A stretch of DNA of 52,933 nt from Nemertoderma westbladi (lineage: Eukaryota; Xenacoelomorpha; Nemertodermatida; Nemertodermatidae): positions 1-52,933 of the forward strand of contig JAUCBJ010002890.1 of NCBI GenBank assembly GCA_032718475.1, read 5' to 3'. The position numbers were made by a program, and so were the translations under genes. The notes beneath the pieces are model-generated. The model worked only from the letters and a program-made list of their open reading frames with translations, made no database searches and was not told where the DNA came from. Below are positions 10,790 to 22,040 of the stretch, in pieces. Numbering within the stretch: position 1 is the first letter of the stretch; each line of letters begins with the position of its first letter.

Positions 10790-12127
10790 TTAAATGGGTT
10801 TAGCATTGTCACCAATGTCTGCAGCAGGATCCGGAGTAGGGAACTTATCACTTCTCGTGGAGTCACCACTGTCATTGCCTTCGAGAAGGCACAGCCTCTG
10901 GATAGGGCGTTGGTAGTGGCCCTTTGCCGTTCGTATTGTCACAGTTCTCGCAAGTCCGTCTTTACTCGGGGTTATTGCCACGACTCGCGCCACAGGCCAG
11001 TGGACGCGGTCTTTAAGGTCTTCCTTAACCAACACCATGTCGCCAATGGCGACATTCCTGTAGGTGTTGTTCCACTTCCTCCTGGTCCAGAGGGTTATGA
11101 GGTACTCTTGGGCCCAGATTCTCCACCAATGCGCTGCCAGCACTTGGGCCTTCTTCCAATTGGTATGTCTCGTGATATCGTTGGGGTCTGGGAACATCGC
11201 CTCTGGAAGAATTTTGGTTTTGGGTCTTCCGAGTAGATGGTTAGGTGTAAGAGGCTCTAGATCTGTGGGGTCGTCGTGGATAGGTACGATGGGCCGGTTG
11301 TTTAGGGTAGCCGTGATCTCGCAGAATGTTGTGCGAAGGGTGTCATGGGTTACCCGGGTATCCCCTAATGCAACGCGCATGGATCGTTTCATCAAGTCGA
11401 TGAGCTTCTCCCATACCCTGCTCGTATGGGGTGCCAAGGGTGTTTGGAAGTGCCATTGTATATGGTGTTCCCTCCAAACTTGGGAAGCGGTGTCTTCGGT
11501 GAACCATCCCTCGATCGCCTCTCTAAGTTCCCTTTCTCCTCCCACGAAGTTTGTACCATTATCGGAGTACATATGACGACATGTTCCATTGTTTGCCACG
11601 AACCGACGCAGGGCGTTGATAAATGCGTGTTGCGTAAGGGTTACTACGAGGTCTAGGTAGATCGCCCTAGACCTAAGGCATGTAAAGATGGCTCCCCAGC
11701 ATTTTATGTTGGATCGTCGCTCGATGACTGTGAATGATCCGAAACAGTCTACTCCAGTTACGTAGAATGGTGGGGAATCGGACTGCAGTCGTGTGGCCGG
11801 TAGGTCGGCCATTCTTTGTGTGCGTGGTGGCGCTAGGTATCTTCTGCAAGGAAAACAACGCTTTAATACTTTCCGGATCAGTGGCTGGATGTGGGTAATC
11901 CAATATCTTTGCCGGATGTTAGCCATAATCCAGTTCTGGCCCGTGTGATGGTTTTCTTCATGACACTGTTGGATTAATAGCTTGGCTAGTGTTGACGTTC
12001 CGGGCAGAAGCGCTGGGTATTTGACTTTGTATTCGACCGGGGCATTTGCCATCCGGGTATTCAGTCGAATCAGTCCATCTTCTCCCATCATGGGTCTCAA
12101 TTGGTAGACTGGACTGTCCGGTTTCAA
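10790..12127 (-). pseudogene. BEL/Pao integrase (C-terminal part of pol)
   Basis: A 445-residue open stretch starts inside the polyprotein. Residues 56-94 hold the HHCC zinc-binding motif (H56, H60, C91, C94). The DDE core has D127 (VDCFG), D189 (YSDNGTNF) and E240 (VWEKL), with 50 residues between D189 and E240. The end holds the basic post-core domain usual in BEL/Pao integrases (GDMVLVKED near residue 365). The protein would insert element cDNA into the host genome. All catalytic residues are present, but this frame is shifted relative to RT and RNase H, so the polyprotein is broken. The M at 12127 is only the first in frame and is not a true start. Confidence 0.85.
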
Positions 12128-12495
12128 AGTCTTGCCCGCACTGAGCTGTTCCCACTCATCGGGAAACTTTCTTTCTGGACATATCTAACAATACATTTCT
12201 CCGCAATAATGAGTTCTTGTATACTTCGTCGAACTATCGGTTTGTTATCCTTCTACAGTAGGAAGTTGCGAAGAGTTATGACATGGTGGATGAGACGTCT
12301 CATTGAGGAGGTTCGCTCTATCAATAGTTGTAAAGACGCCGCTGGTTGTGTGATAGTCGCGATATTATAGCGCCTGCCCGAGTCCTTTGCAGGCTCGGTC
12401 AGACAACTATAGATCTCCACTGTGGCGCTTCTATGGACTTTACGGATCTCCTTGTCGTCTTCGGAGTATTTTCCGCTATCTAGTTCGGGATCGAA
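12128..12495 (-). pseudogene. Degenerate pol linker between RNase H and integrase
   Basis: The minus strand still reads as pol in the RNase H frame, with an Arg/Leu-rich helical stretch before integrase as in other BEL/Pao elements. It is cut by TGA at 12496-12498 and TAG near 12255, then a frameshift leads into the integrase frame. A CCGAG/CTCGG hairpin motif lies at 12378-12398. Confidence 0.6.
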
Positions 12496-15426
12496 TCAGG
12501 TACTCCAGGTTAATTGTGGCTGCTGTAGGAATTCCGGGCCTGTGAGCCAAAGTTTACTCTTACCGAGCTGTCGTGGGGTGGCGCCTCTGCTCGATAAGTC
12601 CGCTGGGTTTTCTTTCCCGTTTACATGGTGCCACTGTTCTCGGCCAGTACACTGTTTTATCTCCATGGCTCGGTTCGCTACAAACGTGGTATGACGCCAT
12701 GATGGTGAGTGGAGGTAGTAGAGTACAATACTCGAATCGACCCAGAAATGCTGCGATTCGATGGGGATTCTTAAGTTCCGCATGATCATGCGGTTCTGCC
12801 TCACTGCCCAAACTGCGGCCTGTAGCTCGAGTCTCAGTATCGTTGCTACGAATTCCCCGGATACCGTCTTAGCCTTAGAGAATAAGAAGCTCGTATCGCC
12901 GTTTCCATCCTGACTTAGTCTTCTTAGGAAGGTAACTACGCCGATTCCAGTATTCGATGCATCCGAGAAAGTATGGAGCTGGAATATATCGGTGGGTAGT
13001 TTATCGAGAAAGAACGGTCGAGGGATCCGCATAAGATGTAGATGTTCGAGTTGTTCCGTCCACTTTCTCCATTTGGCACTGAGGTGTGGGGGGAGTTCCT
13101 CATCCCATCCCAGTCCTGTTATCCACATCTCTTTGATCAGATTCATTCCAGCCAATATTACTGGGGATATGAAGTTTAGTGGATCAAATATTGCACTCTT
13201 TATAGACAAACATCCCCTTTTTGTCATGGGCTTGGGTAGGGGGTTATATTTGAAGATGAACTCATCCAATTCTATGTCCCATTCGATACCGAGTACACGG
13301 TGATCCACGCCCTCGGAATACATTTTATTGTCATCCAGTCTGATTTCCTCCGGAAACTTTTCCATAAGTTCCTTATCGTGGGATCTAAACTTTATGAGAG
13401 GGAAGCCTCCTCTCTTTAAACATTCCACCATTCCCATCGCCAGCTGATATGCCTCATTGACATTATCGGCACCGGCGCATCCGTCGCCTACGTAGAAGCA
13501 TCATTGGATGGTCTCTATGACTGCCGGAGGGAACTCGTTTTCGCACATAGCCGCTGTTTTCTTCAGCATGTCACTATATGCCACCGGCGAGTCCTTAGCG
13601 CCGAAGATCCTGACAATCATGCGCATTACGTCCACATCCTTCAAGGTGAGTTGATTTATCTCCTGTGGAGTTAATGTTTTATCTGTCCATAATATGCGTA
13701 GACAATCTGAGTCTCTTGGTAGTGTTCGGACCTGGTGGAACATCGCTTTGATGTCGCATGTGAAAGCTATTCGGTTTTCCCTGAACCTGATCAACATGCC
13801 GATGAGTGTACTGTATATGTTGGGCCCTGTATAGAGTTGACTGTTCAGGGATTCTCCCTGATACGTAGCCGCAGCATCGTTTACTACCCGGATTTTAACA
13901 CCCTTCCGGGCTTCTACCACATAGTGGGTTGGGAGATAATACGTCCATCTACCCCCTTGCAGTTCATTCTGGGGTACCATTTCTGCCAATCCATCTTCTA
14001 GATATCCTTTAATTACATTATTGTATTTCTCCTTTATCTTGGGTAGGTCGTTTAACCGGCATAGGATTCCTTTGAGCCGCATAAGGGCCATGCTGGTAAT
14101 ATTCGCCATTGGTCTATCTGGATCTTTCCACAGCATGGGCGAACACCAATGTCCGTCTTTGAACGTTGCCTGATCAAGGATGTCGATACAATATTGGTCT
14201 TTCTCGGACGGGTTCTCGTCCTTCTCAGCAAACTCTTGGGTCTCTAGGTTGAAGTACTTGGTCATCTCCTGCTGGGTTTTTTCGGTTTCTAGGAATAAAT
14301 CCTCGTCCAGGTCGGTGGCTGAACAGTAACCCACGGATGTTGCATTCTCTTTAATCTGGCATTTAGGGAGATATGTATAGGTGTCGGCAGTCTCCTCTTT
14401 GATGCCGCAGAGTGTCCATCCCATGATGGTGCGTTCTGCATAAAAGCCATCGTCCGGCTTTACGGATCGGGCTACGTCTCCGGTTGGTATATGTAACTCC
14501 GGTGTATCAAGTCCGATTAGTAGGGTAATTCGGTTCACGTCCAACGGCGGGCATTGTAGATCTACATCTTCCCGGTCTAGCTGTATGAGGGGTGCGTATT
14601 CAGATGATTGTCGGAACCACACTCGGAGATCGGTGTGTACTAGAGCGTTCTTGATCGTCAGTTTGACTGTCTCGTAACCCTTCATAACCCCTTCTATCTT
14701 GAGTTGTACCTCCCCGGACTCTACTTCTCTATGGTTGGTGATAGTTTGTATGGGCCGCTTGCAAGGTTCGTAATCTAGGCCTAGTTGTTCGAGGAAATCC
14801 TGGTCGATGATGGTTCCGTCCGAACCGTTGTCAAGGAATGCGAGCATTGTTAAGGATTTCCCGACCCATTGAATTCTTACTGGGATCACTTTGGCGAAGA
14901 CCATGTAATGGCGGTTTATAAGATTGATCGTAGCCGAGATATTTGTCACATGTGATACATCGGTGGCGGTCTTAAACGGATTGGTTTCCCTCCGTTGAAT
15001 CGTCCGGGTACCCTTAGAGACGTGATTCGTTTCTCCTCTCCGTTTGGATTCAATCCGGAATGGTAGGGTAGTAAAATCGAAGTTCGCAGGGATGTGGAGG
15101 AGTGTGTGATGGCGTAGGTCATTACAGACCGTGCAGCACGATCTTTGGTCACAATCCTGAACATAGTGACCTGTTCCGAGACACCGGAAGCATCCTCGGT
15201 GTTTCATTATCGCCTCGAAGCATGGAACGAGTTCAGCAAACTGGAACTTTCTGCAGAATTCCACCTTGTGTTTCTCTCTGAAGAAGAGACATAGAAGGGA
15301 GGTTGTGGTGCCTTCCCTTTCGGGTGCCCAATTCGCTAGATAACACGCCCATTCCTCGGCTGATGTCGGTTCCTCGTAGTCCTCATCGTCGGAATCCTTG
15401 GCCATAGTGATGGCCATCGTACTCAC
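12496..15426 (-). pseudogene. BEL/Pao protease, reverse transcriptase and RNase H, interrupted by TGA
   Basis: One frame, broken only by TGA at 13503-13501, runs from 15426 to 12496. In the first 641 residues: an acidic start, a CCHC knuckle (C79, C82, H87, C92) with more Cys/His to residue 108, a retroviral-type protease (LAFLDNGSDG, D199), and the RT start with VVNDAAATYQG and the first catalytic Asp in CDIKAMF (D558). Just past the TGA is the RT box YVGDG; the usual YVDD has lost its first Asp, so RT is probably dead as well as truncated. Further on, LHTFSDASNTG marks RNase H, followed by VDSS and the ADLSSRG element typical of BEL/Pao. Start, stop and frame defects show an inactive copy. 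Confidence 0.88.
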
Positions 15427-16150
15427 CGCAGGGGGACGGAATCTCGGTTTCGGAGTGGGTGCCTGCTCCTAGAGTTGTTCTTTACTCCGTCTAATTTGGA
15501 GAGACTTTGTTTGGAGAACATCGAGTCATTCATGGCTTTGGAGATATCATCTAGGAATGCCGACATTTCGAGGAAACTGGGATCCCGATCTGGGTGTCTG
15601 CGTCGTAGATCTACGCATTTATACGCCCATTTGCTTTGCAGCCATCCGGGGAACTTTCGGGCAATCTGTCGGAGGTTTAAAATGTTGTTTACTTGTTCCT
15701 CCTTGTTTAATGGTTTTAAAGTGTAGTAGGCATCTTTCATAGAATCCGAGAACTCTTGGATATTCTGTGGATCCCCTAGGGATCCAGCGTCCTGTATCAG
15801 ATTCTCGAGCGTCTTATTAATTATAGTTCCGATGTTTCCGTACCTTTTATCTAGAGTTTTCCATGCGTCGTGGTACGCTTCGTGAGATCCTCCTTCAAAC
15901 ATTTAATGATTCGACGTGGTTTGTCGCCTAGGTATTGGGATAAATATACCAGCAGTTTTTGTGCGTCGGTTATATCCGTTGACCCGATCTGAGCGAAGAA
16001 CCGTTTCTTAAATCCGAGGTAATCGACGGGGTCTCCCTCGAAGGTGCGGATCTCCATCTTGGGCATAGCCAGGCGGTTTTCCAAGGCTCGGATGATGCCG
16101 ACGTCGTCTGAACTGGAATGACTAGGAGGATTGTAATTACTAACACTCTC
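15423..16150 (-). pseudogene. BEL/Pao Gag, 5'-truncated and frameshifted
   Basis: Two frames share this region. From about 16150 to 15851 the minus strand reads MPKMEIRTFEGDP and KFPGWL-type Gag of the DUF1759 group, including VYLSQYLGDKPRRII. From 15902 to 15423 the next frame continues with YHDAWKTLDKRYGN and WLQSKWAYKC. One frameshift lies near 15851-15902 and another near 15426 into the protease frame. The amino end of Gag and the 5' LTR are missing. Gag would form the particle core that packages element RNA. Confidence 0.8.
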
Positions 16151-17090
16151 ATTTGTGTGCGTCTTTCTGGCTCCTGCTAATGCAGTACAACTTTCGACAA
16201 TGTGTTTCTCGGATTGTGGGCAACCGCAACCAGAAATGCGAGACTTGTAATCACTGCGGGACCAACGTCCAATCTTCACCGGCAGCCGGGTAGATGATAG
16301 ACGAAAGCGGGTCCAGGAAAGTCTGTGTAACTCATTAGAGGTGTTATTTGTCCAGTAAGTCATAGGGGTTGTCAGGCGCGCGTTTACAGACTTGTACAGT
16401 ACTAGTCTAGTCCTGGTACTAGCCATGATACGGGCCTTTGTGGCAGAGCAGCTTGACACTAGTGGAGATTCGGGCAAAGACAGGAGCTCGTCAATTTTTC
16501 TGGCCATTGGAGTGCAGGCTTCCCTACCGAGGTCGAGTACAAACATGAGAGGAACGTGCCGATCACGGCTTGTCGAAATGGTTACAAGGAAACTGCGTTG
16601 TCGATCCCTTATAAATGTGTCAGCGTCTGCAAACCCAGACTCAATGTGTAAAATTTCTCTACACGTCTGTCGTCTTACACCAAGTGCTGCGCAGAGCAGT
16701 ATTATCATACATTGTGGTCAACTTAATAGGTGAACTCCCAATCCAAGTTTCACAGCCGTAAAATACTGCTGAAATTAGTGCTGCACGAAAAATATATAAT
16801 TTCAACCACACTGGCATTAATTAAGGCGTGCTTAGATAATAAACCAAAATACTTTGGGCAATGATTATGTTTATCCTGCTGCTGCAGAATAAACACAGAG
16901 CTAAGTTTACCATTCTGAGTTATGGGAGAACCTAGATGTGTATATGAGTCGCAGTGACTTATTGAAATAGTAGGGATATACCAAATACCCGAAATAGTTA
17001 TATCCGATTTCCGTCTGAGAAATATTTCCCAATTACCATAAATTTAGTTTTCTTTACGTGTAGTTCCATGTACACTGCTGTAGGCCTATA
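16150..17090 (-). mobile_element. 5'-truncated LINE (non-LTR retrotransposon) 3' fragment
   Basis: On the minus strand, frames read in order: KKTKFMVIGK (RT palm end), AVFYGCETWIG (the YG-x-E-x-W element after the RT), DADTFIRDRQRSFL, and FRLSSTRLPVKIGRWSR followed by a CGC...H...C ending. These are usual features of the last third of CR1/L2-type LINE ORF2. Stops interrupt the upstream half near 16900-17000. The downstream end runs in frame into BEL gag near 16150, giving an artificial 285-codon fused frame. Confidence 0.75.
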
Positions 17091-17095
17091 TTTAA

Positions 17096-18707
17096 GAGGT
17101 AGAATAAAACGTCTGTCCTTATCTGATCTGATCTGATCTGATCTGACAGCATCTGATCCTATAACCAATCAGGAGAAAGAGATATAATATTTACCTAACT
17201 GTCTGTTAGGTAAATAGCCAATAGCTGAATAGTGGATCACGTTTCACGTTGCCTGTTTATGTATCAGTATCATCATATGACGTACCAGGTAGCAGTACAG
17301 GCATACCGGTATGCATCATGCATCTAATGCACAAAGGCATATTATTATATATTAAAAATGCGATATAGGATGAAGGATGGCGGGTATGAAAGTTCTGTGA
17401 TTGTCCCAGCAAAGATGGATAGTTTCAGATGTAAACAACTTTCGCATATTTAGTTGGTGTTGAAACATTAAACATTTATTAAAATCAATACAGCCTTTGC
17501 TGCAATATTTTCGTAAATCTTTCTTGTTAATAGTTATCATTATTAATAGTTAAAGTTAATTATATTAATTATAATTAATATTATTAATTAAGTAATGATA
17601 CTCATTAATAAAATAGATACGCCCCCAATCGGGGCAAAATCGAGAAATACCTGCACAGAAATTGACATTAAACGGCACGGAATATTAGTAGGAACAATAA
17701 TTATTAATATTATTAATATGTATTATTATTAATAATATTAATAGTTAAAGTTAATTATATTAATTATAATTAATATTATTAATTAAGAATGATACTTATT
17801 AATACATTACATTTAAAATATTTATTGTTTGTTTGTTACGCTAAACAGCTAAAGGGAAGGCAGGAAGGGGTATCTCTCTAGGCCTACTGTGTAGTGTGTA
17901 TATGACGAAACACTTAACATGCCCCATATTGCCAGCTGATACAGTGGAGTTTATACTCAGACGATGAAGGAATATGGGAAGGTGGATGGGAATGTGGGAA
18001 TTAATAAACGCTGTTGTTACCTTCCAATTGAAGGAAAAGAGCAGGTTACAGCGGCTGTAATTTCTAACCAAAACAATAAACGAATGTTACCACGGCGGCT
18101 TGTTTACACCCACCTTCTTACTAACCGTCCGACTGACTGATCAATAGACTGATAGATCATCTGATCATCCCCTCAAAAAATAAAGGACATCGCGCACGCG
18201 CAGTACACTTAATAAAGATAAATTTAATAAAAAATAGCGACCAATAAAAAAAATTTGGCACCAGCCGCTAACAGCTAAAAACAAATTTAAGATTTCTAGC
18301 TTATTTTATTTGAATTCCTTTTAGTTCGTTTCAGTTAGTCTTTTAGTTAGTATCGTTAGTTTCAGAGCGGGAGGTGTTATATTGACCCCCCCCCCCCCCC
18401 CCCCCCGGGTTTAAGGGGAATACCGGGGAAACTTCACACGCTGGTCGACATAGGCAGAAAGTCCAGTACTCATTTAGCTACCATTTAAGGATACAAGGCA
18501 GAGATGCCTCGCTAAACCCTTCAAAACATACGTGCCGAAACGAAAACTACCTTGGCCCCCACGCCGGGGTTGAACCCACAACCTCCGAGATATGTGAATT
18601 CAATATAACCACTACACCAAGGTGCGCTCTGAACCAAGTTGGAACAAGTGTCAGATACCGTCAGATCAGATCAGATCAGATCAGATAAGGACAGACGTTT
18701 TAGCCTT
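17096..18707. mobile_element. DNA element with (GATCT)n terminal inverted repeats, copy 1
   Basis: The left end TAAAACGTCTGTCC plus TTATCTGATCT repeats (17105-17150) is the reverse complement of the right end at 18654-18702, an inverted repeat of about 45 bases. Inside are a 70-bp direct duplication (17547-17612 and 17739-17804), a block at 17810-18180 shared with copy 2, a run of about 20 C near 18387-18406 and a SINE. No transposase frame is present, so it looks non-autonomous. No clear target duplication was found. Confidence 0.7.
18461..18640 (-). mobile_element. tRNA-derived SINE, copy 1
   Basis: On the minus strand a tRNA-like head carries an A box (TTGGTGTAGTGG, 18620-18609) and a B box (GGGTTCAACCCC, 18577-18566). 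A tail follows that ends at GAGTACTGGAC (18470-18461). The copy at 48900-49060 has the same head and tail, including CGTTTCGGCACG and GTAGCTAAATGAGTACTGGA. The head is degenerate, so this is a SINE and not a functional tRNA gene. Confidence 0.75.
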
Positions 18708-20082
18708 CCTATACATTTAATGTGTCATCTTGTGCCGAGGTAGAATAAAACGTCTGTCCTTATCTGATCTGATCTGATCTGACGGCATCTGATCCTATAA
18801 CCAATCCTGAGAAAGAGATAGATAACATTTGCCTAACTGTCTGTTAGGTAAAGAGGTAATAGGGGATCAGGTTGCCCTGTTACTTATCACAGTATCATCA
18901 TATGACATAGCACATAGCAGTACAGGCATACCGCTAGGCCTATGCATGCAGCCAATGCAGCAAGACATGTTATTATATATTAAAAATGCGATATAGGATG
19001 AAGGATGGCGGGTATTGTGTAGTATTGTTTGCGGGTGTGTGATTGGCTGATTGCCCCAACAAAGATGGATAGTTTCAGATGTAAACAACTTTCGTAGATT
19101 TAGTTGGTGTTGAAAAATTAATCATTATTAAAAAGTAAAAACAATACAGCCTTTGATGGAATATTTTATAAATCTTTATTGTTAATAGTTAAAGATAATT
19201 ATATCAATTATAATGAATATTATAAAATTGTTATTAACCAATTAATCGGGTTTTTCCGATATTAGTACTTATTAAAAATAACTAGATTAACATAGAGTTC
19301 TATTGCTAAGTTATTCTTTCCCGGGGAATAATAACTGCTGAGTAATCATTCTGTATCATTGTCAGATCAGTACATGCAGTAAGCTTACTAGCGGTACTAA
19401 TTTGTTTAGTTTTAATTATAGTAAAATAGACATTCTAGAATATATATTGTTACAATTGCAGTTAAGTATTTAAAAACGTAAATGATGCTAAAAAATATAC
19501 CATCACCTGAATCTCCTTTGCAATATTATTTGTTTGGTTCCAGTCAATTTTGGGGCCCTTAAGTTCAGTAGTGCCGATATTTTTTATGTTAGCTAGTGTT
19601 TTTTTTTTCTAGCTAGTATATCTTGAAAAATAAATAATATTGTTTTTTTAGTGTTTTTTAATATTGGTGAATGTTCTAGAACCTTAGCAGATATTTTCAA
19701 TGGTAGCTAGTAGATTACTAGCTAGTAATTTTTGAAAATAAAAAAATGTAACCTATTACAATAAATATCATTAATATTTTTGGTCATATTTTTTGGTCAG
19801 CAACAACTGCTTAAACCTGAAATACCAATGTTATCACATATTTTTTATAATAATTTAAAACTACTAGCTAGTAAAAAAACATTACAGAGCTACCATAAAA
19901 AATATATATATATACTAATGTTTTAGAAAACAATAACAAAAGACAAAAAAATACAGTATTTTTTAAAGTTCAAATATGGTCACACAGGCTACACTAGTGC
20001 CTACCGTAGATATAATTTAACTTAGTTAAACTCTATAAAATATATATACTACAGTATATAATCTAAGTTGAACTTAAACGTT

Positions 20083-20382
20083 CGTGGGGTCTTCACGCAG
20101 CACGACGTGAGCGAAGCCTTAGCATATAGGGGACCCATTAACGAGTTGTCTGTCGGTAATTTGCCTCGTTGCGTTCGTTCGTTTTCTACCAAAATTCAGA
20201 TTTTTTCTAAACTTTTGCCGGACTATATACAGTACGTACCAAGTTTCGTTTAATTTAATCAAGGAATGACCGAGTTATTAGCGATCAAAAATTTACGACG
20301 ACGACAGACGACGACGACAGGTAACTCGTTAATGACACCCATATATATGCTAAGGCTTCGCTCACTTCGTGGCTCGCCCCGC
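20083..20382 (-). mobile_element. Dispersed GGGGC-ended DNA element, short copy
   Basis: The minus strand begins GGGGCGAGCCACGAAG and ends GTGCTGCGTGAAGACCCC, matching both ends of the copy at 49977-51530. The interior has a short CGT/CGA microsatellite and one body unit with AACTTGGTACGTACTG. The ends share only a few inverted bases. There is no coding capacity. Confidence 0.7.
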
Positions 20383-20837
20383 AAGCGAATTCTTTCTTGA
20401 CAAGATGGTGGCGGTGGCGGGATGGACTGGGTGGGGGTTGATATATGGTGGTGGGATGTTTAGATGTATTAGAGATTCAATTGGATATAATTGGACGATT
20501 TTAAAATTTTGAAGAAGGGGCTAATTGGATGTGTACACCACTTATGTTATCAATACCGGTACTCTTTATTGCCTATTATGCATAGTACTTTAGTTGTCGA
20601 ACTGGACAGGAAATGCGGGACATGAATGTCGGTGATATTCATCACCAATTCAGTTATTTCTCCCCAGGGAATAATAACCGTCTTGAAATAAAATATAATA
20701 CACATAAAGAATTACAAAATTGAAAATATATTATATTTGTACCCCCAAAATATCCAAGCCCCATTTTAATACTTCTGCCCCCAAACTAAAGCCCTTTTAG
20801 AAATGTGGGAAACCTGGTAAAATTGGTTAATAACTCA

Positions 20838-20973
20838 CTTATTACCAGGTTATTTAGTTATTTTCCTCATTATTTACCCTCGGGCCAGTTATAAACCCTC
20901 GGCTTCGCCTCGGGTCTATAACATGTCCCTCGGGTAAATAACTCGTAAAATAACTAAATAACCTGGTAATAAA
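20838..20973. repeat. Long fold-back palindrome
   Basis: TTATTACCAGGTTATTTAGT near 20839 is the reverse complement of the stretch ending at 20972. The arms are about 46 bases with few mismatches and are separated by about 42 bases rich in CCTCGG. The DNA or its transcript could form a strong hairpin. This looks like a miniature fold-back element nested in copy 2 of the GATCT element. Confidence 0.8.
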
Positions 20974-22040
20974 TTATGATATTTAGTAGTATATTAGGCT
21001 ACATTTAAAATATTTATTTTATGTTTGTTACGCTAAAGCGCTAAAGGGAAGGCAGGAAGGGGAATTCTGTACTGCCGAATATCTGAATATGGCGAAACAT
21101 TTAACATGCCCCATATTGCCCTGATTGCCAGCTGATACTGCGAAGTTTACAGGTTTATACTTATACCCAGACGATGAAGGAAGATGGGAAGGTGGATGGG
21201 AATGTGGGAAGATAGGGCAGCCAGGCAGTTGGAATGTGGAAAGGTTGATTGGAATGTGGGAATCAATAAACGCTGTTGTTACCTTCCAATTGAAGGAAAA
21301 GAGCAGGAACAGCGGCGGAAATTTCTAACCAAAACAATATAACATGTTTGTTACTTATAAATGAAAGGGAAAGGAGCAGGTTACAGGGTCGGGCTTTTCT
21401 AACCAAAACAATAAACTTTGCTAATAACTTACCAATTGAGGGTAAGGAGCAGGTTACCGATGCTGTTTTTCAAAACAATAAACAACCATCCGACCACCTC
21501 ACCACATTCCCATACACCCACCTTCTCATCTTCCCAAATGCCCATCCAACCACCTTCCCATAAGCTCATCCCCACCTTATTCCCACATCCCCACCGGCCA
21601 CCATCCACTTGTTACTAACCGTCGCGTCCGACTGACTGATCAACAGATCATCCCCTCAAAAAATAAAGGAAATCTCGAAAATACGAATAATTCCCTAATG
21701 ATAGTGAATGGGCCAAATTCATTTCTGATGTGTTTATTATTCGCTGGGCAATGGAATCCTGTGAAACTTCACATGGCCGCATTTACCTAACACTGATCAG
21801 CTGAATCCAAATACTGTACGTCCGTTATTTTATCCTGAGTCACAGTTTTGGTTTTATTGGCGTTATAAAACTCGAAACATACTGTACTCGTTTTGTCTGT
21901 TCGTACCTTTCTGCCTTGTTCATATACTGTAAGTATAAACTAATAGTATAGGGATAGGGCCTAAACCACAAGACTAAGGCTGTAAGGTGGAAAAAGTGTC
22001 AGATACCCTCAGATCAGATCAGATACGGACAGACGTTTTA

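Larger units (their letters stand above)
6952..16150 (-). mobile_element. Decayed BEL/Pao LTR retroelement with accessory exonuclease-like and zinc-knuckle genes
   Basis: Read on the minus strand the order is gag, CCHC knuckle plus aspartic protease, RT, RNase H, integrase with its zinc-binding start, then an exonuclease-like gene and a zinc-knuckle gene. Protease before RT with integrase last, the gag type, and the RT and integrase spacing all fit BEL/Pao (Belpaoviridae). The copy is inactive: gag and pol have frameshifts, in-frame stops occur at 13501 (TGA), 12496 (TGA) and about 12255 (TAG), and the 5' end is missing where a LINE fragment abuts gag. No LTR pair was found. The accessory genes are assigned to the element because a related module lies between intact LTRs at 37145-38740, and because the CCGAG hairpin motif is shared. 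Confidence 0.75.
18738..22040. mobile_element. DNA element with (GATCT)n terminal inverted repeats, copy 2
   Basis: The left end at 18746 (TAAAACGTCTGTCC then GATCT repeats) pairs with the right end at 21996-22040. The first 470 bases match copy 1 (17105-17560), and 20990-21670 match its 17810-18180 block. At about 3.3 kb it is twice the size of copy 1 because of extra AT-rich sequence and nested fold-back elements. The left end lies only about 45 bases from the right end of copy 1, so the two lie in tandem. No transposase was seen. Confidence 0.7.

Noticed and set aside
9372-13503. In-frame TGA codons (9372, 12496, 13501) as UGA recoding or selenocysteine
   Set aside because: A TAG near 12255, frameshifts and a damaged RT box also occur, so ordinary decay explains them. 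No SECIS-like structure was seen.
18541-18625. Functional tRNA gene
   Set aside because: The A and B boxes are present, but the cloverleaf is incomplete and a second copy shares a long non-tRNA tail, so it is a SINE.
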